Shown piece after piece: positions 23,494 through 35,572 of a stretch of DNA of 64,000 nt; within the stretch, counting starts at the first letter, position 1, and every line of letters begins with the position of its first letter. This DNA is from Episyrphus balteatus (lineage: Eukaryota > Arthropoda > Insecta > Diptera > Syrphidae), in the NCBI RefSeq assembly GCF_945859705.1, contig NC_079135.1, positions 108,464,288-108,528,287 on the forward strand, written 5' to 3'. A program made the translations under genes and the position numbers. The notes under the pieces are model-generated. The model was not told the DNA's origin. It made no database searches and saw only the letters and a list, made by a program, of their open reading frames with translations.

Positions 23494-24391
23494 ATGGATC
23501 GTTGGCAAGGCAAAGTCGCTGTTGTTACTGGTGCAAGTTGTGGTATTGGCGAAGCAATCGCCAGAGACTTACATCGTGAAGGAATGATAGTTGTTGCATT
23601 GGCTCGTCGTGAAAATCGTTTAGAGGACATTCGTAATAGTTTACCCGAGGAAGAAAGATCCCGATTCCATGTCAAATGTTGCGATGTTACTGACGAAGAA
23701 CAAGTTAAAGCTGCTTTTGGTTTTGTCGAAAGTGAATTGGGTGGTGTTGATGTCCTTGTTAATAATGCTGGTACAGCCAAACCCACTGAATTGGTTAAAC
23801 TAGATAATACAGCCGATATAAGATTGACTCTTGAAACAAATGTCATGGGAGTAGTTTTCTGTACTAGAGAAGCTTTCAATTCGATGAAGGAAAGAGGAAT
23901 CGATGGACATGTTGTTATTATAAATAGCATTGCTGGACATAATACCCCGAATATACCGGAATTACCTTCATTTAATATTTATCCTGCAACAAAACATGCA
24001 CTTACTTCAATGACTGAGGTTTATAGACAGGAATTTATGAGACATGGTACAAAAATTCGTATAACAGTAAGAAAAGATTTTTAATGAAACAAATTATTGT
24101 AATAATTTTACAATTTTGTTATAATCTTCAGAGTGTTAGCCCAGGAGTAGTGGATACGGAAATTTTCCCTGATCATCTAATTGATATTATACGAGCCAAT
24201 ATGGAAATGTTGGCTCCTAAGGATGTATCAGGTGCTGTGTTGTATGCCTTAGCAGCACCTCCAAATGTTCAGGTATAAAAAATAATCATTCACATTTTTT
24301 AAAACAACTATTTATTTAATTTTTATTTTATTATTTTATCACAATACAGATCCATGATGTTATCATTAAACCCGTTGGTGAAAAATTGTGA
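23494..24391 (+). CDS. SDR gene 2: farnesol-dehydrogenase-like short-chain dehydrogenase
   Basis: Closest relative of SDR gene 1 in the window. Exons 23494-24066, 24132-24272 and 24350-24391 give 251 aa. The cofactor loop reads TGASCGIG with Cys in place of the usual Ser. NNAG, Ser145 (NSIAG) and YPATK (Tyr163/Lys167) are present, as are ARRE for NADP preference and the family C-terminus KPVGEKL. Splice positions match gene 1. One codon is missing between the catalytic Ser and Tyr compared with gene 1. It is intact and probably functional; the substrate is not determinable from sequence. Confidence 0.9.
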
Positions 24392-24488
24392 ATCTATTTA
24401 TTTTAAGGTGGTTTTGTTAAGATGGATCATGATGATCGGTGTTAAAACTTCTCTCCCATTGGTTTGATTATAATGTTGTGAACCTAAA

Positions 24489-24494
24489 AATAAA
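24489..24494 (+). promoter_or_regulatory. SDR gene 2 poly(A) signal AATAAA
   Basis: About 100 nt after the stop codon. Confidence 0.55.
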
Positions 24495-26232
24495 TTAATT
24501 TAATTTTATAATAAAATATTTTGTTTTGAGAATAAAAATCATAACAAAGCTTTTGGGTAAATTCAAGGCATTCGAATAAAATAACATAATAAGAGGTTTC
24601 AGTTTTTGATTTAAGTTTGACACCTTGGCAACACCACAGTACACACAAGTAATACTCAGTTAGTTTAATATTTTTTTTTGTAGAGGTAGAAAATTGTGTA
24701 TTAATTTCCAAAGTTTAAACCTTCGCGGTCGCTGTGGCGTATGAGTAATATTTTTTTAAACGTTTTTTTTTTTTTAACTGAAAACATTTTTTTTTGCTAA
24801 ATAAATAATGAAATCAGCTAAAGAAATAAATTTTACTTTGTTTTAAATAAAAATGTATAGGGGTCAAAATCTATAAGGTGAAAAATTTAAATTCCAGCGC
24901 ATTTTCTTTTTAAATTAAAACAATATTCAATTACAGTTTTCAACTCATTTACCGATAGTAAGTAATAATGGTAGAAACGTTCCTATTTCATTCAATAAAA
25001 TGAATGTACTAAAAAAAAAGTGTTCCCGGAACATTTCCATTACTTAAAAATATAAAAATTCAAAATACTTAAGGGCCATTTGCTGAATCGAAACTTAAAT
25101 AATTTATGTGGAACATAAACTCTTATTTCCTTCTTTTTCCTCTGCGTAAACGTCACATAAGGATTTATGATGAACAAAAAAATGCTAAAGTTTCGATTCA
25201 GCTTTTAAAACACTTTTTAACCAATTATTTTAGGATTTTTATTTTATTGAAAGCAATTCAGAAAAATATTCTTAAAATATTTCTACACGTCTTAAAAAAA
25301 TGAGTAAAATTAATTAATTTTATTGTAATTAAAGTTGTCCGAAGGAATATGACGTATCGTATAAAAATGTCTTAAAGTATTATAAAATCATAGTCATCGA
25401 GGTGGCGGTAATGATGATCTTTTTCATGAATAAAATATTTAAATCAATGTCTCCCATATGTTTTAATGCAAAATATAATTAATCGTCATTCCGGGAACGC
25501 TTGTTTTGGGATCAATTTAGATTATTTTTTTTTGATGATTAACAACTGAGGCCACTACAATAGCTGCGTTCCTTTGGAAATATTTATCTACTTTTTAGTA
25601 CTTAAAGCTGCTTTGAACTACTTTTTCAGTATAGCAAAGTAGTTCAAAGTAATATAATCTCAAAAACATTTTTACATTGTGAGATAAAAAATAAAAAACA
25701 ATTTTTCCAAGAAGTTTGGAAAACAGAATTTTGCAAAAAGTTTTTTGACTGCGGCAGAGTTTTGGCTCCAACACAAATATTGTAATGAAAACTCTTTGAC
25801 GCCTGGTACAGAGGGCTCAAGTCAGAAAAAGTAGTTTTGCACAAAATGAGATCGAAGTTTCATTTTTTTTTTTGTGAATCAGGATATTATTATATCGAAA
25901 AAGTCATGATGCAAAAACATCACCTATAAAGTCTTTTATAATATTCATTATGCTACTGACCAAAAAATGGAAGTTCTTAAAAGCTAACTAATTGGATGTC
26001 AAAAAAGTGCTTGAATTTTCATTCGGACATTGCTATTCATGTCCTTGTCCAAAAAAAAAATCACATACCTAATAAAATTTTGGTAAATGTAACAAAACAT
26101 TAAAACAACTGCTTAATAACTCATTTTTCGCTGTGTATTTCTTATTCGAAGCAATATTTGTACCTGGTCCTTAGTTTTAAAGAAAATTTGCTCCTTAATT
26201 GGCCAATAACTTAAATAAAAATTCCATCATAC
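24495..26232. other. Intergenic between SDR genes 2 and 3
   Basis: AT-rich, with the second GGTCACT-type motif at 24727-24757. I searched the minus strand here for the last exon of SDR gene 3 (pattern IHE…KPVGE after AG) and did not find it. Confidence 0.5.
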
Positions 26233-27007
26233 CTGAACATTATCCGGAGTTGATATTGCATATAAAACAGCATCGGCAACATCTTCTGACTTCAGCATTG
26301 GCATAAATTGTTTAACAACAGTTTGAATTTCTGTCGGAAGGATATCTGTATTAACAATGCCAGGACTTATGCTCTAAAAAAAGAACAAAATCAAAATTTT
26401 ATTTAACATTGACAAACCATCCAAAACTTACTGTTATTCGAACTTTGGACTTATTTTTCAAAAATTCCTGACGATAAATTTCAGTCATAGCTCGTAATGC
26501 AAACTTTGTTGCTGGATAAACATTCAGAGATGGCAAATCGGGTCCCAAATTTGGTACCTGATGTCCAGCTACACTATTCACTATTACAACATGTCCTTCC
26601 ACATTTCTATCCAACATAGAATTGAATGCTTCTCTTGTACAATAAACTACTCCCATTAGATTCGTCTCAATGGTTTGTCGAATTTCTTTGGTATTGTTAC
26701 GTTTACAAAGTTGAGTTGTTTCAATAACTCCAGCATTATTCACGAGGACATCAACACCTCCAAAGTTCTTCTCTGTCCATTCAAAAGCCTTCATTACTTC
26801 ATCTTCTTTGGTTAAATCACACTTGATAGCGTGTAGATTTCCTTGGACAGGCTTAGGCAACTCTTCAATTAACTTTCGAACCCTTTCATCCCTTCTAGCT
26901 AATCCAACAACTATCAAACCTGCTGCTGTTAGGGCCTTGGCGCAAGCAGCTCCAATTCCAGCACTAGCACCAGTTACAACAGCGACTTTCTTCTGCCAAC
27001 GTTCCAT
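26233..27007 (-). CDS. SDR gene 3: farnesol-dehydrogenase-like SDR, last exon not found
   Basis: Exon 1 is 27007-26432 (192 codons) and exon 2 is 26373-26233 (47 codons), with donors GTAAGT and GTATGA. The product begins MERWQKKVAVVTGASAGIG and keeps NNAG, NSVAGH and YPATK, so the catalytic core is complete. The open frame extends upstream of the ATG, but that part has no family resemblance and belongs to the divergent promoter. Paralogues have a third exon of 42 nt (IHEI…KPVGE.F). No such exon was recognised within 1.2 kb downstream. Reading through the donor would add one Val then stop, giving 240 aa. It may have lost its C-terminus, or the exon may be diverged or distant. Confidence 0.82.
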
Positions 27008-27190
27008 ATTAACTGACGATGATGACCAAACCGAAGCCCAGTCAAGCCAAATAGCTAATTGAATAATCCGATTAGGAATGCTTGAGCATATTACTAGGAC
27101 ACTACCCCTAATTGACAGCGTCACAAATGCCATCAAACTGCTATTGGAATTCAGTTCTTTACTGCCAATCACTTTCATTCGAACATTACA
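27008..27190. promoter_or_regulatory. Divergent promoter shared by SDR genes 3 and 4
   Basis: Only 183 bp separate the two head-to-head start codons. A perfect initiator TCAGTT at 27151-27156 points to gene 4 with a 38-nt leader. On the minus strand TCAGTT at 27016-27011 would leave only a few bases before the gene 3 ATG, so that start is doubtful. Confidence 0.5.
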
Positions 27191-28057
27191 ATGGAAAGGT
27201 GGCAGAATAAGTTGGCTATTGTAACTGGGGCTAGTGGAGGTATTGGAGCAGCATGTGCTAAGGCATTAGTTGGAGCTGGACTAAGAGTTGTAGCCTTGGC
27301 TAGAAGAGAACAAAAACTTAAGGAACTGAGAGAAAGTTTACCATCGAATCTTCAAGCTAATTTGATTCCAAGAAAGTGTGATGTCTCCAAAGAGGACCAA
27401 GTTATTGATGCTATTGACTGGACTGAGAAACAATTGGGTGGAGCAAGTGTATTACTCAATAATGCTGGTATAACTCGAGAAACTGAACTTGTTACACCTG
27501 GAAATACGCAGAAAATTCGTGAGGTCATCGATACTAATGTGATGGGTGTGCTGTGGTTCACTCGGGAAGTTTTCAATCGAATTAAGGCGCGTGGTGATGA
27601 GGGACACATTCTCATTATAAACAGTATTGCTGGTCATCAAGTGTTGAATTTTATTGATGTCCTGCCTTCGTTTAATATTTATCCATCGACGAAATTTGCT
27701 ATAACTGCCATGACAGAGACATATCGACAGGAATTTCAATTGCACAAAGCTAATGTGAAAATAACGGTATATGGGTGTTTTAAGATTGTGAAGAAATGAT
27801 GCTAAATATTTATTTTCTAAAGGGAATTTGTCCAGGTGCAGTAAACACAAATATATTTCCTGAGGAAATACATTTCTTTGTAAAGGATATGGCTAGGCTT
27901 AAACCGGAAGATATTGCAGATGCGGTTTTGTATGCGTTGAGAACGCCATCTAATGTGCAGGTTTGTAATCAATTTGTCTAAGTGTGTGAAAATTACAAAA
28001 TGTATTCTTTTTCAGATTCATGAAATCACGGTGAAACCAGTGGGTGAAATATTTTGA
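27191..28057 (+). CDS. SDR gene 4: farnesol-dehydrogenase-like short-chain dehydrogenase
   Basis: Exons 27191-27766, 27823-27960 and 28016-28057 encode 251 aa. Motifs: TGASGGIG (12-19), ARRE (37-40), NNAG (90-93), Ser145 in NSIAG, Tyr164/Lys168 in YPSTK, and C-terminus IHEITVKPVGEIF. Exon 2 starts GICPGAV instead of the SxSPG of genes 1-3 and is one codon shorter. Before NNAG the usual GGVDVL is GGASVL, an exchange of the conserved Asp. All exons are open and splice sites are canonical, so it is probably functional. Divergently paired with gene 3. Confidence 0.9.
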
Positions 28058-28100
28058 AAATATGAAGAGGTGTTAAAAAATGTTATTTCTAGATTCATTA

Positions 28101-28106
28101 AATAAA
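28101..28106 (+). promoter_or_regulatory. SDR gene 4 poly(A) signal AATAAA
   Basis: AATAAA 44 nt after the stop codon. Confidence 0.65.
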
Positions 28107-29202
28107 AAATAAAAGACAAACGATATAGTGATTTCGAATTATTGTGAAGCTACATATATGAAAATCGATGAATTTTGAGAAATGCTTGGAATATATTGAC
28201 AACAGGTGTCTTATTGGATTGAGGTCAGGGGAGAACAATTTGTATAATTGTATAATTCAATCAAAACCAAAAATTTAATGGTTTGTTTGTTTAAATATGA
28301 AAATTGAGTAAGTAACCCATACATTGGCTGCAATTCTTTGTTTAGAAAAACGATACCGTTTAGTTGCGTTTAATTTTCATTTCGATTTATGTCGATTTAT
28401 TACATTTTAATAACAACGGTATATACATTACATTTTAATAAATGTATACAATTTTTCCGCAGAAAAAACCTAAAATTACTGGACTAATTTGAAAAATCCT
28501 GGAACCAAAAACGCACTGAAAAAAACTTTTTGAGTAGATTTCGAAATTATCTCATTTCATTTGGGTTCTAGTCGATATTTGCTATTATTTTATTTTATCA
28601 GACTTCAAGACTAGTTATTTCATTTTATTGACACTTGAAAAATGTAAGGAAATCGGTTGTCTTTGTTAGTATCTCTGGTGGTTTTTTTTACGGCATAGAA
28701 CGCAGATCCAGCTAAACTTTTGGTCCCGTATAAAATTCTTTCCAAAATTTAGCCGAGCTAAAATTAATTCAACAATTTCAACTAAAAATCACAGTTTGTT
28801 TCCAACGTGTGATAAATTGATTAACATGCAAGACAACGCGTGGCTCATTCTTGTCTTAGACTATATATACATAGGTAGGCTATAAAATTATACAAATTTT
28901 TAAATTTCCTTTTCTGAATGGCGACTTAATAATAATAAAACAATAACTAATGTATTTTATTTAAAAAAAATTAGATACAAAAACAATATAATAACACTGG
29001 TCAACAAGGTTTTTGGCACAAGAACCAAAATATACTTTTCTAGTAGTTTTTGGGGTGCTGAATCCGAATCTGAAGTCAGAAAAAAATGGGGTGCTGAATC
29101 CGAATCTGAAGTCAGAAAAAAATGATAGGTATAATAAATCTTAAAAAAATCAAAATTTTAAATCATTATATTGATTTTATATAATATAAGAGAGATAATA
29201 TA
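28107..29202. other. Intergenic: hAT-interior remnant and a 36-bp tandem duplication
   Basis: About 28490-28690 resembles the interior of the hAT element at 16275-17396 (for example GAAAAATCCTGGAACCAAAAA). At 29052-29123 a 36-bp unit starting GGGGTGCTGAATCCGAATCT is present twice in tandem. No gene. Confidence 0.5.
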
Positions 29203-30124
29203 CAGGGTGTCCCAAAAGTAATGGATCAAACGAAATATGCTGATAGGCCAACTTTAGGGCTCTCAGAATTTGGTAACTTGTGCATCCCAAATCCTTACGG
29301 TTTTCGTTTTAATGCAGTTTTTGTGAAATTTCGAAAAATCCCGACTTGGCAACAGTATTTTGCTTCCTCCGCTCATAATTGATTTTTGTTTTTTACAATT
29401 CTTTCACTAAAACATTGATTAATAATAAGAAATAACTAATTAATCAAAATATTTTTTATTTCATACACCATTTTGCTGCAAAGTTGAAATTAGAACGAAA
29501 GATATTACAATTTGAATGCAACAAAACAGGGCTTTTCAGAGAAAAATAACAAAGAAAAATAAACACATTTTCTCGACTGTTGTTTGTTTATTTATTTTTG
29601 AATAAAAGCCTCGATATTTGTTTGTTATTTTGCTCTGAAAACCCCTGTTTTGTTGCATTCAAATTGTAATATCTTTCGTTCTAATTTCAACATTGGAAAC
29701 TTTTATACATTTTTGAAAACTGCAATAACACGGCAAGTTCTTAAAATAATAAACCAGTGTCACACCATACACATTTTTTCGGTGTGTTGCTCTGAAATAA
29801 ATGTAAGAAACTGAGTTTTGAAAAAAACTGGAACTGTCAATTAGTTTGCAGCAAAATGGTGTATGAAATAAAAAATATTTTGATTAATTAGTTATTTCTT
29901 ATTATTAGGCAATGTTTTAGTGAAAGAATTGTAAAAAACAAAAATCAATTACGAGCGGAGGAAGCAAAATACTGTTGCCAAGTCGGGACTTTTCGAAATT
30001 TCACAAAAACTGCATTAAAACGAAAACCGTAAGGATTTGGGATAAACAAGTTACCAAATTCTGAGAGCCCTTAAGTTGGCCTATCAGCATATTTCGTTTG
30101 ATCCATTACTTTTGGGACACCCTG
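29203..30124. mobile_element. Mariner-type MITE (palindromic), TA target
   Basis: 922 bp with long inverted repeats starting CAGGGTGTCCCAAAAGTAAT and TA on both sides (29201-29202, 30125-30126), as for Tc1/mariner elements. The arms extend nearly to the centre, which holds a second inverted pair around CAACAAAACAGGG. No transposase. It sits in the 3' region of the LINE that follows. A truncated relative is at 50401-51615. Confidence 0.88.
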
Positions 30125-30126
30125 TA

Positions 30127-31120
30127 TAATTAACATAATAATATGACATTAACAATATTGTTGTCTCTCAGATTGGCAAATGCTATAAAATTATTGTTTT
30201 TTTTTGGTTTATTACAATGTTTATTTCAAAAAAAAATGCAAACGAAAGATGTTTAAAGAGTTTTGAACAAGAACTAAGTTAGCAAATTTGGCATATTGAA
30301 ACTGTTTTATTTTCATTAAACAGAGTCAATTTGTCGAATATTTTACTCCAAAACCATTATTTGGTCAAAAGTCTACCTAAATATGCGTTTTTAGACGAGC
30401 AAAAAAATGCAAATGTTTTTATTGTTTGCATTTTTTTATATATTATATATATTTCAATATTTAGGTATTGTTTATTTGAAGTACTCATAAATAATTAAAT
30501 TTCTATATTTCAAAACCTCTAAGAGATGCAAATAAAAGGTTGTGCAGTGTTGGCCATTCATTTTAATGTAAAATTCTTCTTTCGTTAAACTTTCTTTCCC
30601 GAAGTAGAAAGATCTAATTCTTTTATAAATTGGGCGAATTGCCACTAGGTGTAAAGTATTTTCAGCTTGATCCAGGTTACAAATTGAGCATATCCCATTT
30701 GTGTTTTTTTTTTTCTTTGAATGCCCGAGCAATTATATTAAGAAGCCCGCCTCTTGCCTTAAAAATCAATGATATGGCTTTAGCCTGCAACAGCAACCCG
30801 TCATTAAAATAAAAATCGTTTTTCGAATATTCAAGGCGACAATATTCATCATGAAACTGTGACATTGTGCCATTTCTACATTTTATTTCCAAGACTTACT
30901 TATTAAAGTTTCAATTATTAAGTTTTTATGTTTCATATTCCAATCAGTTATTTTGAGAATAAAAGTTCAATTCTATTCCAGCATCCTCCAAAATTTTAGC
31001 CCAATCATTAACCCAGAATGTTGACTTTTGTATTGTTTCCTCTGTTAGCATTTTTGGGAGTCGGTTTCTTGGATAGCTAAAAACTTTCCGTATATACTCA
31101 AAATGTAAGCTGTAAACATT
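30127..31120 (-). pseudogene. LINE (non-LTR retrotransposon) 3' fragment
   Basis: Minus-strand reading in at least two frames gives the C-terminal region of a LINE ORF2: ILKARGGLLN-like (LIFKARGGLLNIIARAF), then the finger GICSICNLDQAENTLHL and FGKESLTKEEFY. It matches the better copy at 36997-37647. The 3'UTR also matches (TTGTTGTCTCTCAGATTGGC at 30157 versus 36733). Frameshifted, with an A-tract insertion, and inactive. Confidence 0.75.
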
Positions 31121-31136
31121 TTATTGATCCCATTTT

Positions 31137-31325
31137 CGAGGTGCAATGGTGACTTTAAATGGCGACTTTAAATTTTATGAAATATGAATAAATTTAACCT
31201 TAGTACTTTAATTTTAAAGGAGCCTTAAATCATCAAATTCAAGGGATTAAAAGCAAAATTTTGATAAATTGGAGCAAGTGAAATGTTCAAGTAACCTGTT
31301 TGGGGACGAATAGCTAGCTATTTTC
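31137..31325. repeat. Remnant matching the hAT interior at 16990-17120
   Basis: AAAGGAGCCTTAAAT and GAAATGTTCAAG…CTGTTTGG parallel the hAT element in copia. Together with 28490-28690 this suggests an older hAT copy split by the LINE. Confidence 0.45.
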
Positions 31326-32937
31326 TGACGCCGCCGATTGTTGTTGGATGATAAGATAAAGAGGAGAGTTAGTATACTAAACTCTTTGGGAACATTTTAT
31401 TCCGGATACTAAAGAATTTTTAAAATTGTCTACCTAGCATAACTTCCTTTTAGTCTACAAGCTTTCAATCAATTAATGACTAATGACGAACTTAAAAAGG
31501 ATTGCTTTAACAAAAACATCACTAAATTCATTTGTTTTATATGAGAAAATAGTCATACATAAAAAGTTTGTTCAGCGAGGCTACTTAACTGTTTTAACAT
31601 GTTTATTTAAAAAAAAAATGTTACGCATACACCATAGTGAACCACAAATCGTTCGATTTTTAACTTGAATAAACTGCCTTGGAAAACTTTCTATGTCCCA
31701 TGATAAATCACACTAGAGGTAAAGTTATTTCCCATGAAGTTAATTCCCTGCATCTATGAAAACAGAAATATCTAAACTTAAAAGTAAAAACAAATAATGG
31801 TCTTTATTTTAGTCTTTATTTATAATTCAAAATACATATCGACTTCATTTCCTTGATTTAGCCAATCTAAAAAAGCAGCTTCCTGCAGTTATTTTTCTAG
31901 ATGTTGGCCAAATTTCAAATACGATTTGTGGGAACTTTTATGGCACGAGTGGGTCAATTTATTTATTTCCCCCTAGTAAAAATGCTGTCAAATATTTTTA
32001 TTTTTATGTTTGTACAAGCAAAAAAAAATAAGAAAAAAACGAAAATAAAATAATCTTTTTTAGTCTATTGAATAGACCCTTTTGAATGGAACAAATTCGT
32101 TCAAGAGTTTTTATTGCTGATTATGATTCCTTGGCATAAAAGAATACTACAGCCAAAAGTGCTACTAAATCCATTGGTGCATTTCTGAGAAAACGGCAAC
32201 ACTGGTCGGTTTTCAGTTTTTTTGATTTAACTCGAAAACCAAGCCTAACTTTGAAATGGTTCAAAGACACTTTTCATAGCAAATTAAATTTTCTGTCATG
32301 TTAAGATGATTAAAAAATTTTAAAAATTATTTTTCACTGAAATTCTAACCTAAAATCAAAGAAAAAAAAGTTAAAAAATTGACGATTTTATTTTTTTTTA
32401 CTAAATCAAGGGGCATTTTGTGTATGTAGCCGGTACGTCCAAACTTTGTACTAATGAAATAAAGTAGAGGTACAATCCTTTGATAATATGCAATTTTTAA
32501 TTTTTTTTTGTCAAGAAACAACTTAAATGTACCTATTCAAAAATTAGCACTTTTTCCAAATTTTTTACTTTTTTAGTTAAAAGCAAGTTTTTAAAACTAG
32601 ATAAAAACGTATAAATTGGTAACTTTTAGACTTTTAAAGTAAATATATTTAATTGGGATTGATTTAATATAAACTAAATATGACAAACAAACAAATTTAT
32701 TTGCATCCTTATGGGCTTGTGTGCAATTTTGTGTATGTGCATTTTTATAAATACATATCGAATGGATCGACGGAGAGCCATTAGCTTTGGTCTATTTCAT
32801 AGAAGAACATTTAATACCAACTATTTTACTGTTTTCAATGGCCTGAAAAACAATTCTTGTAAAATCAGCGACTAACGAAAAGTTTCTCTTGAAAAACGAA
32901 AAAAATATTCAAATGAGTTTCAAACAAAATAGGCCAT
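31326..32937. other. Intergenic, AT-rich
   Basis: No gene or transposon termini recognised apart from the short motif at 31621-31643. Confidence 0.5.
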
Positions 32938-33360
32938 TCAAATTAGTAAATCAAATTGCATTTTTCGCGGGACAAATTTTTTTCATGGAACGTGTTTGGG
33001 TGTATTTCCTTATCGTAAAAATGAATTTTTTGGGATGGTAGAACATCGGGAAAAGCCACCATCTTGGAAAAGAGGTCGGTGCCGTTTTTATTTCATAGCT
33101 CCATTTTTACTCATTTAAACCAAAAATGTCCAAGGACAGACTTATTCACAATGAAATTATCTAAAAAATTATATACAAATGAATTCCGTGAGTTAGTTAA
33201 ATTCAAATTTATAGTCAGTCAAAGTCCGGGTTCTTCTCGCAAGGTTAGGACAGTATGACATTTTTTCAAATATCTGAAGAACTTTTGATTTGTTTGGGAT
33301 TTTCTTTGAGAATGAATTATTGCACTTTTAATTATCTATCTATTTCACCAAGTTTTAAAA
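32938..33360 (+). repeat. Single-arm remnant of the 20383-22337 palindrome family
   Basis: Shares AAATTAGTAAAT, TTTTTCGCGGGACAAA, CCATCTTGGAAAAGAG and GAATTCCGTGAGTTAGTTAA with the left arm of the palindrome, with many substitutions. Only one arm is present. Confidence 0.7.
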
Positions 33361-34428
33361 ATTAATAAAATATAAGTTAGCCGGTATGATACCTTTCTCA
33401 CATCAAAATCACACACCTATCAAAAAAACACCCTTTCACCCAAAATGTTTTTAAAAACTTTATGAATCCTTTGTCCCTGTCCAAATATCTAATAATCATT
33501 TTTATCAAAAAACAAAACCGACTTCTATGGATCAAAACTGGGTTTTATGGTTTTTCTAATAGTTCCCATGGCTTCAACTGAACGAAATTCAAATGGGACC
33601 ACATTGCAGCCACTAGCTTTCCAATACAAAAAGAATTATCAAAATTGGTTCACTCAGTCCAAAGTTATGAGGTAACAAACATAAAAAAAAAAAAAAAAAT
33701 ACAGGCGAATTGAATACCTCCTCCTTTTTGGAAGTCAGTAAAAAATAGACATTGGTGACCAAGTTTATTATATTTGCACTTGTACGTGTAACAAAATACA
33801 AAAATAAAAATATGTACTAGTAAAATATTATCTTTACGAACAAAAATGTTTATATGATCCACTGTGCATCACATGACTTCTGATTTATAAATTAACTAAA
33901 GAGATGAGTTTGAGTTTTTTGTTTGAGAAATCAAAACAAAAAATTCTACAATTAAAAGTAAGATGTAAGAGTCACTGTTGTAGACTTTTGCTACAACTTG
34001 AAAGCTTTTTTATTATTTATTTTCATCAAACGTTTTTGGTGTCCATGTGGTCGTCAATTTTTTACACAAAATGATATCTAATCATATAGATTGTTATGAA
34101 TGAAACTAATGTTGGACGCATCTATAAGTTCGAATAGAACAAATTGCTTTTTTAGTGTTTCAGTGTTTTCGGTTGAATAACATTCTAGTTGCATACATCT
34201 ACCTCTAATAAATGAATTTGTTTACATAGAAAAAGTATTTTGTAAACAATAAAAGCTATAGCAAAAATATTCAAAACACCGGCGGCGGGTCTCGATATTT
34301 TTGTTTGTATCTTATAGATATTTTAGTTTCAATAAACACTCAGAAGAGCGATCGAAATCAAATAACAAATTAATCACTTTGGATAAGTTTGTTTACATTG
34401 CCAATCAATTAGATAGCACATAGTGATA
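33361..34428. other. Upstream region of CRAL-TRIO gene 1
   Basis: AT-rich, no ORF of interest. The gene's promoter must lie here, but no TATA/Inr pair stands out. Confidence 0.5.
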
Positions 34429-35470
34429 ATGAACATCAGAGAACTAAGTCCCGAGTTAGCCAAAAAAGCACAAGTCATTGGCGAGAACTCTGATACTTTG
34501 GAAAATGACATCAACGAACTGCGTAGTTGGATAGAAGAGCAACCTCATTTGATTTCACGAAAAGATGATCAATTTTTGTTAACATTTTTACGTCGTTGTA
34601 ACTTCAACTTGGATGAGAGTAAAAAAAGAATTGAAGCTTTTCTAACGTGCAAAACTAATTACCCAGATCTTTACAAAGATCGTGCAGTTGATGAAACTGC
34701 TTTGGATATTCTGAAATGCGGGTGAGTTTGGAGTGACAATGATATTGCAAAATCTAAAAAAATAATACCTACTTCCGCTAGTTTTATGATAGAACTTTAT
34801 CTGATGCCTTGAATTTAATTTCAGACTTGTCACTATTCCCCCAAACAGTTTACCAGATAATGGCCCCAGATTGCTTATCACACAAGTCAGCAAATTCGAT
34901 CCAAAAAAACACAGCTTAAGAGATGTCATGAAAGTTCGATTTATGCTCTTTGAAATACTAACTTTCGAAGATGATATAACTAGTATAAGTGGTTTAGAAT
35001 TAGTTTTTGATTTACAAGACTGTAGCCTTAAACAAGCTTTGGGTTTGAATCCAGCTCTTTTGAGAAAAACTTACATTTATCAAGATGAATGTATACCACT
35101 TAATATCAAGCATTTTCACATAATAAATATGAAAAAAGAACTGCAAGGAGTTGTAAATTTAGCCAGAAGTATGATTTCAACGGGTACCGGATTTGACGTG
35201 AGTTTTGAGATTTGAGGATTTTCATCTATAAGATTTTGTTTAAATATTATTTGTTTATTTTTTATGTAGATTGTGATACACGAGAAAGAGAGTGATTTGT
35301 ATAAATATATACCTCAAGAATCGATGCCTGTTGAATATGGAGGTCAAAATGGTACGCATGAAAAGTTTTTGGAAGAATGGGAAAAAATTCTTTTGGATCA
35401 TGTTGAATATTTTGAAGAGGATTCATTTCTTGGGACTAACTTGGAAAATTCCTCATGTTGTATTTCTTGA
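34429..35470 (+). CDS. CRAL-TRIO lipid-binding protein 1 (alpha-tocopherol-transfer-protein-like)
   Basis: Exons 34429-34721, 34825-35197 and 35270-35470 give 288 aa. Such proteins bind a hydrophobic ligand such as tocopherol or a retinoid in the Sec14-like pocket and move it between membranes. Residues about 1-90 are the CRAL-TRIO N domain (LRSWIEEQPHLISRKDDQFL, FLRRCNFNLDESKKRIEAFL). About 95-250 is the lipid-binding domain (LVFDLQDCSL, HIINMKKELQG, LPQEyGG-like MPVEYGGQNG). The end is unusual. Compared with the paralogue at 43339, about 43 bp are inserted after …LGTN, so the canonical GVEGSFR..E tail is replaced by LENSSCCIS and a stop. ATG choice: the ATG at 34429 gives MNIRELSPELA, shared with the paralogue. 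Confidence 0.87.
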
Positions 35471-35566
35471 AATTGGGTGGACTAACGAAAAATTCGAAGA
35501 GTATATCAAGCCGTTTTAGTCTAGAAAATAGTTTTATTTTATTTATGTTAAGGTCAAATAAGTTTG

Positions 35567-35572
35567 AATAAA
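35567..35572 (+). promoter_or_regulatory. CRAL-TRIO gene 1 poly(A) signal AATAAA
   Basis: AATAAA about 100 nt after the stop. Confidence 0.55.

Noticed and set aside
25415..25440. Last exon of SDR gene 3 at a minus-strand ATTCATGAAAAAGATC
   Set aside because: No AG acceptor before it and the sequence does not continue as KPVGE.
27008..27178. N-terminal extension of SDR gene 3 (57 aa upstream of MERWQ)
   Set aside because: All paralogues start at M(D/E)RWQ, and this stretch is the divergent promoter.
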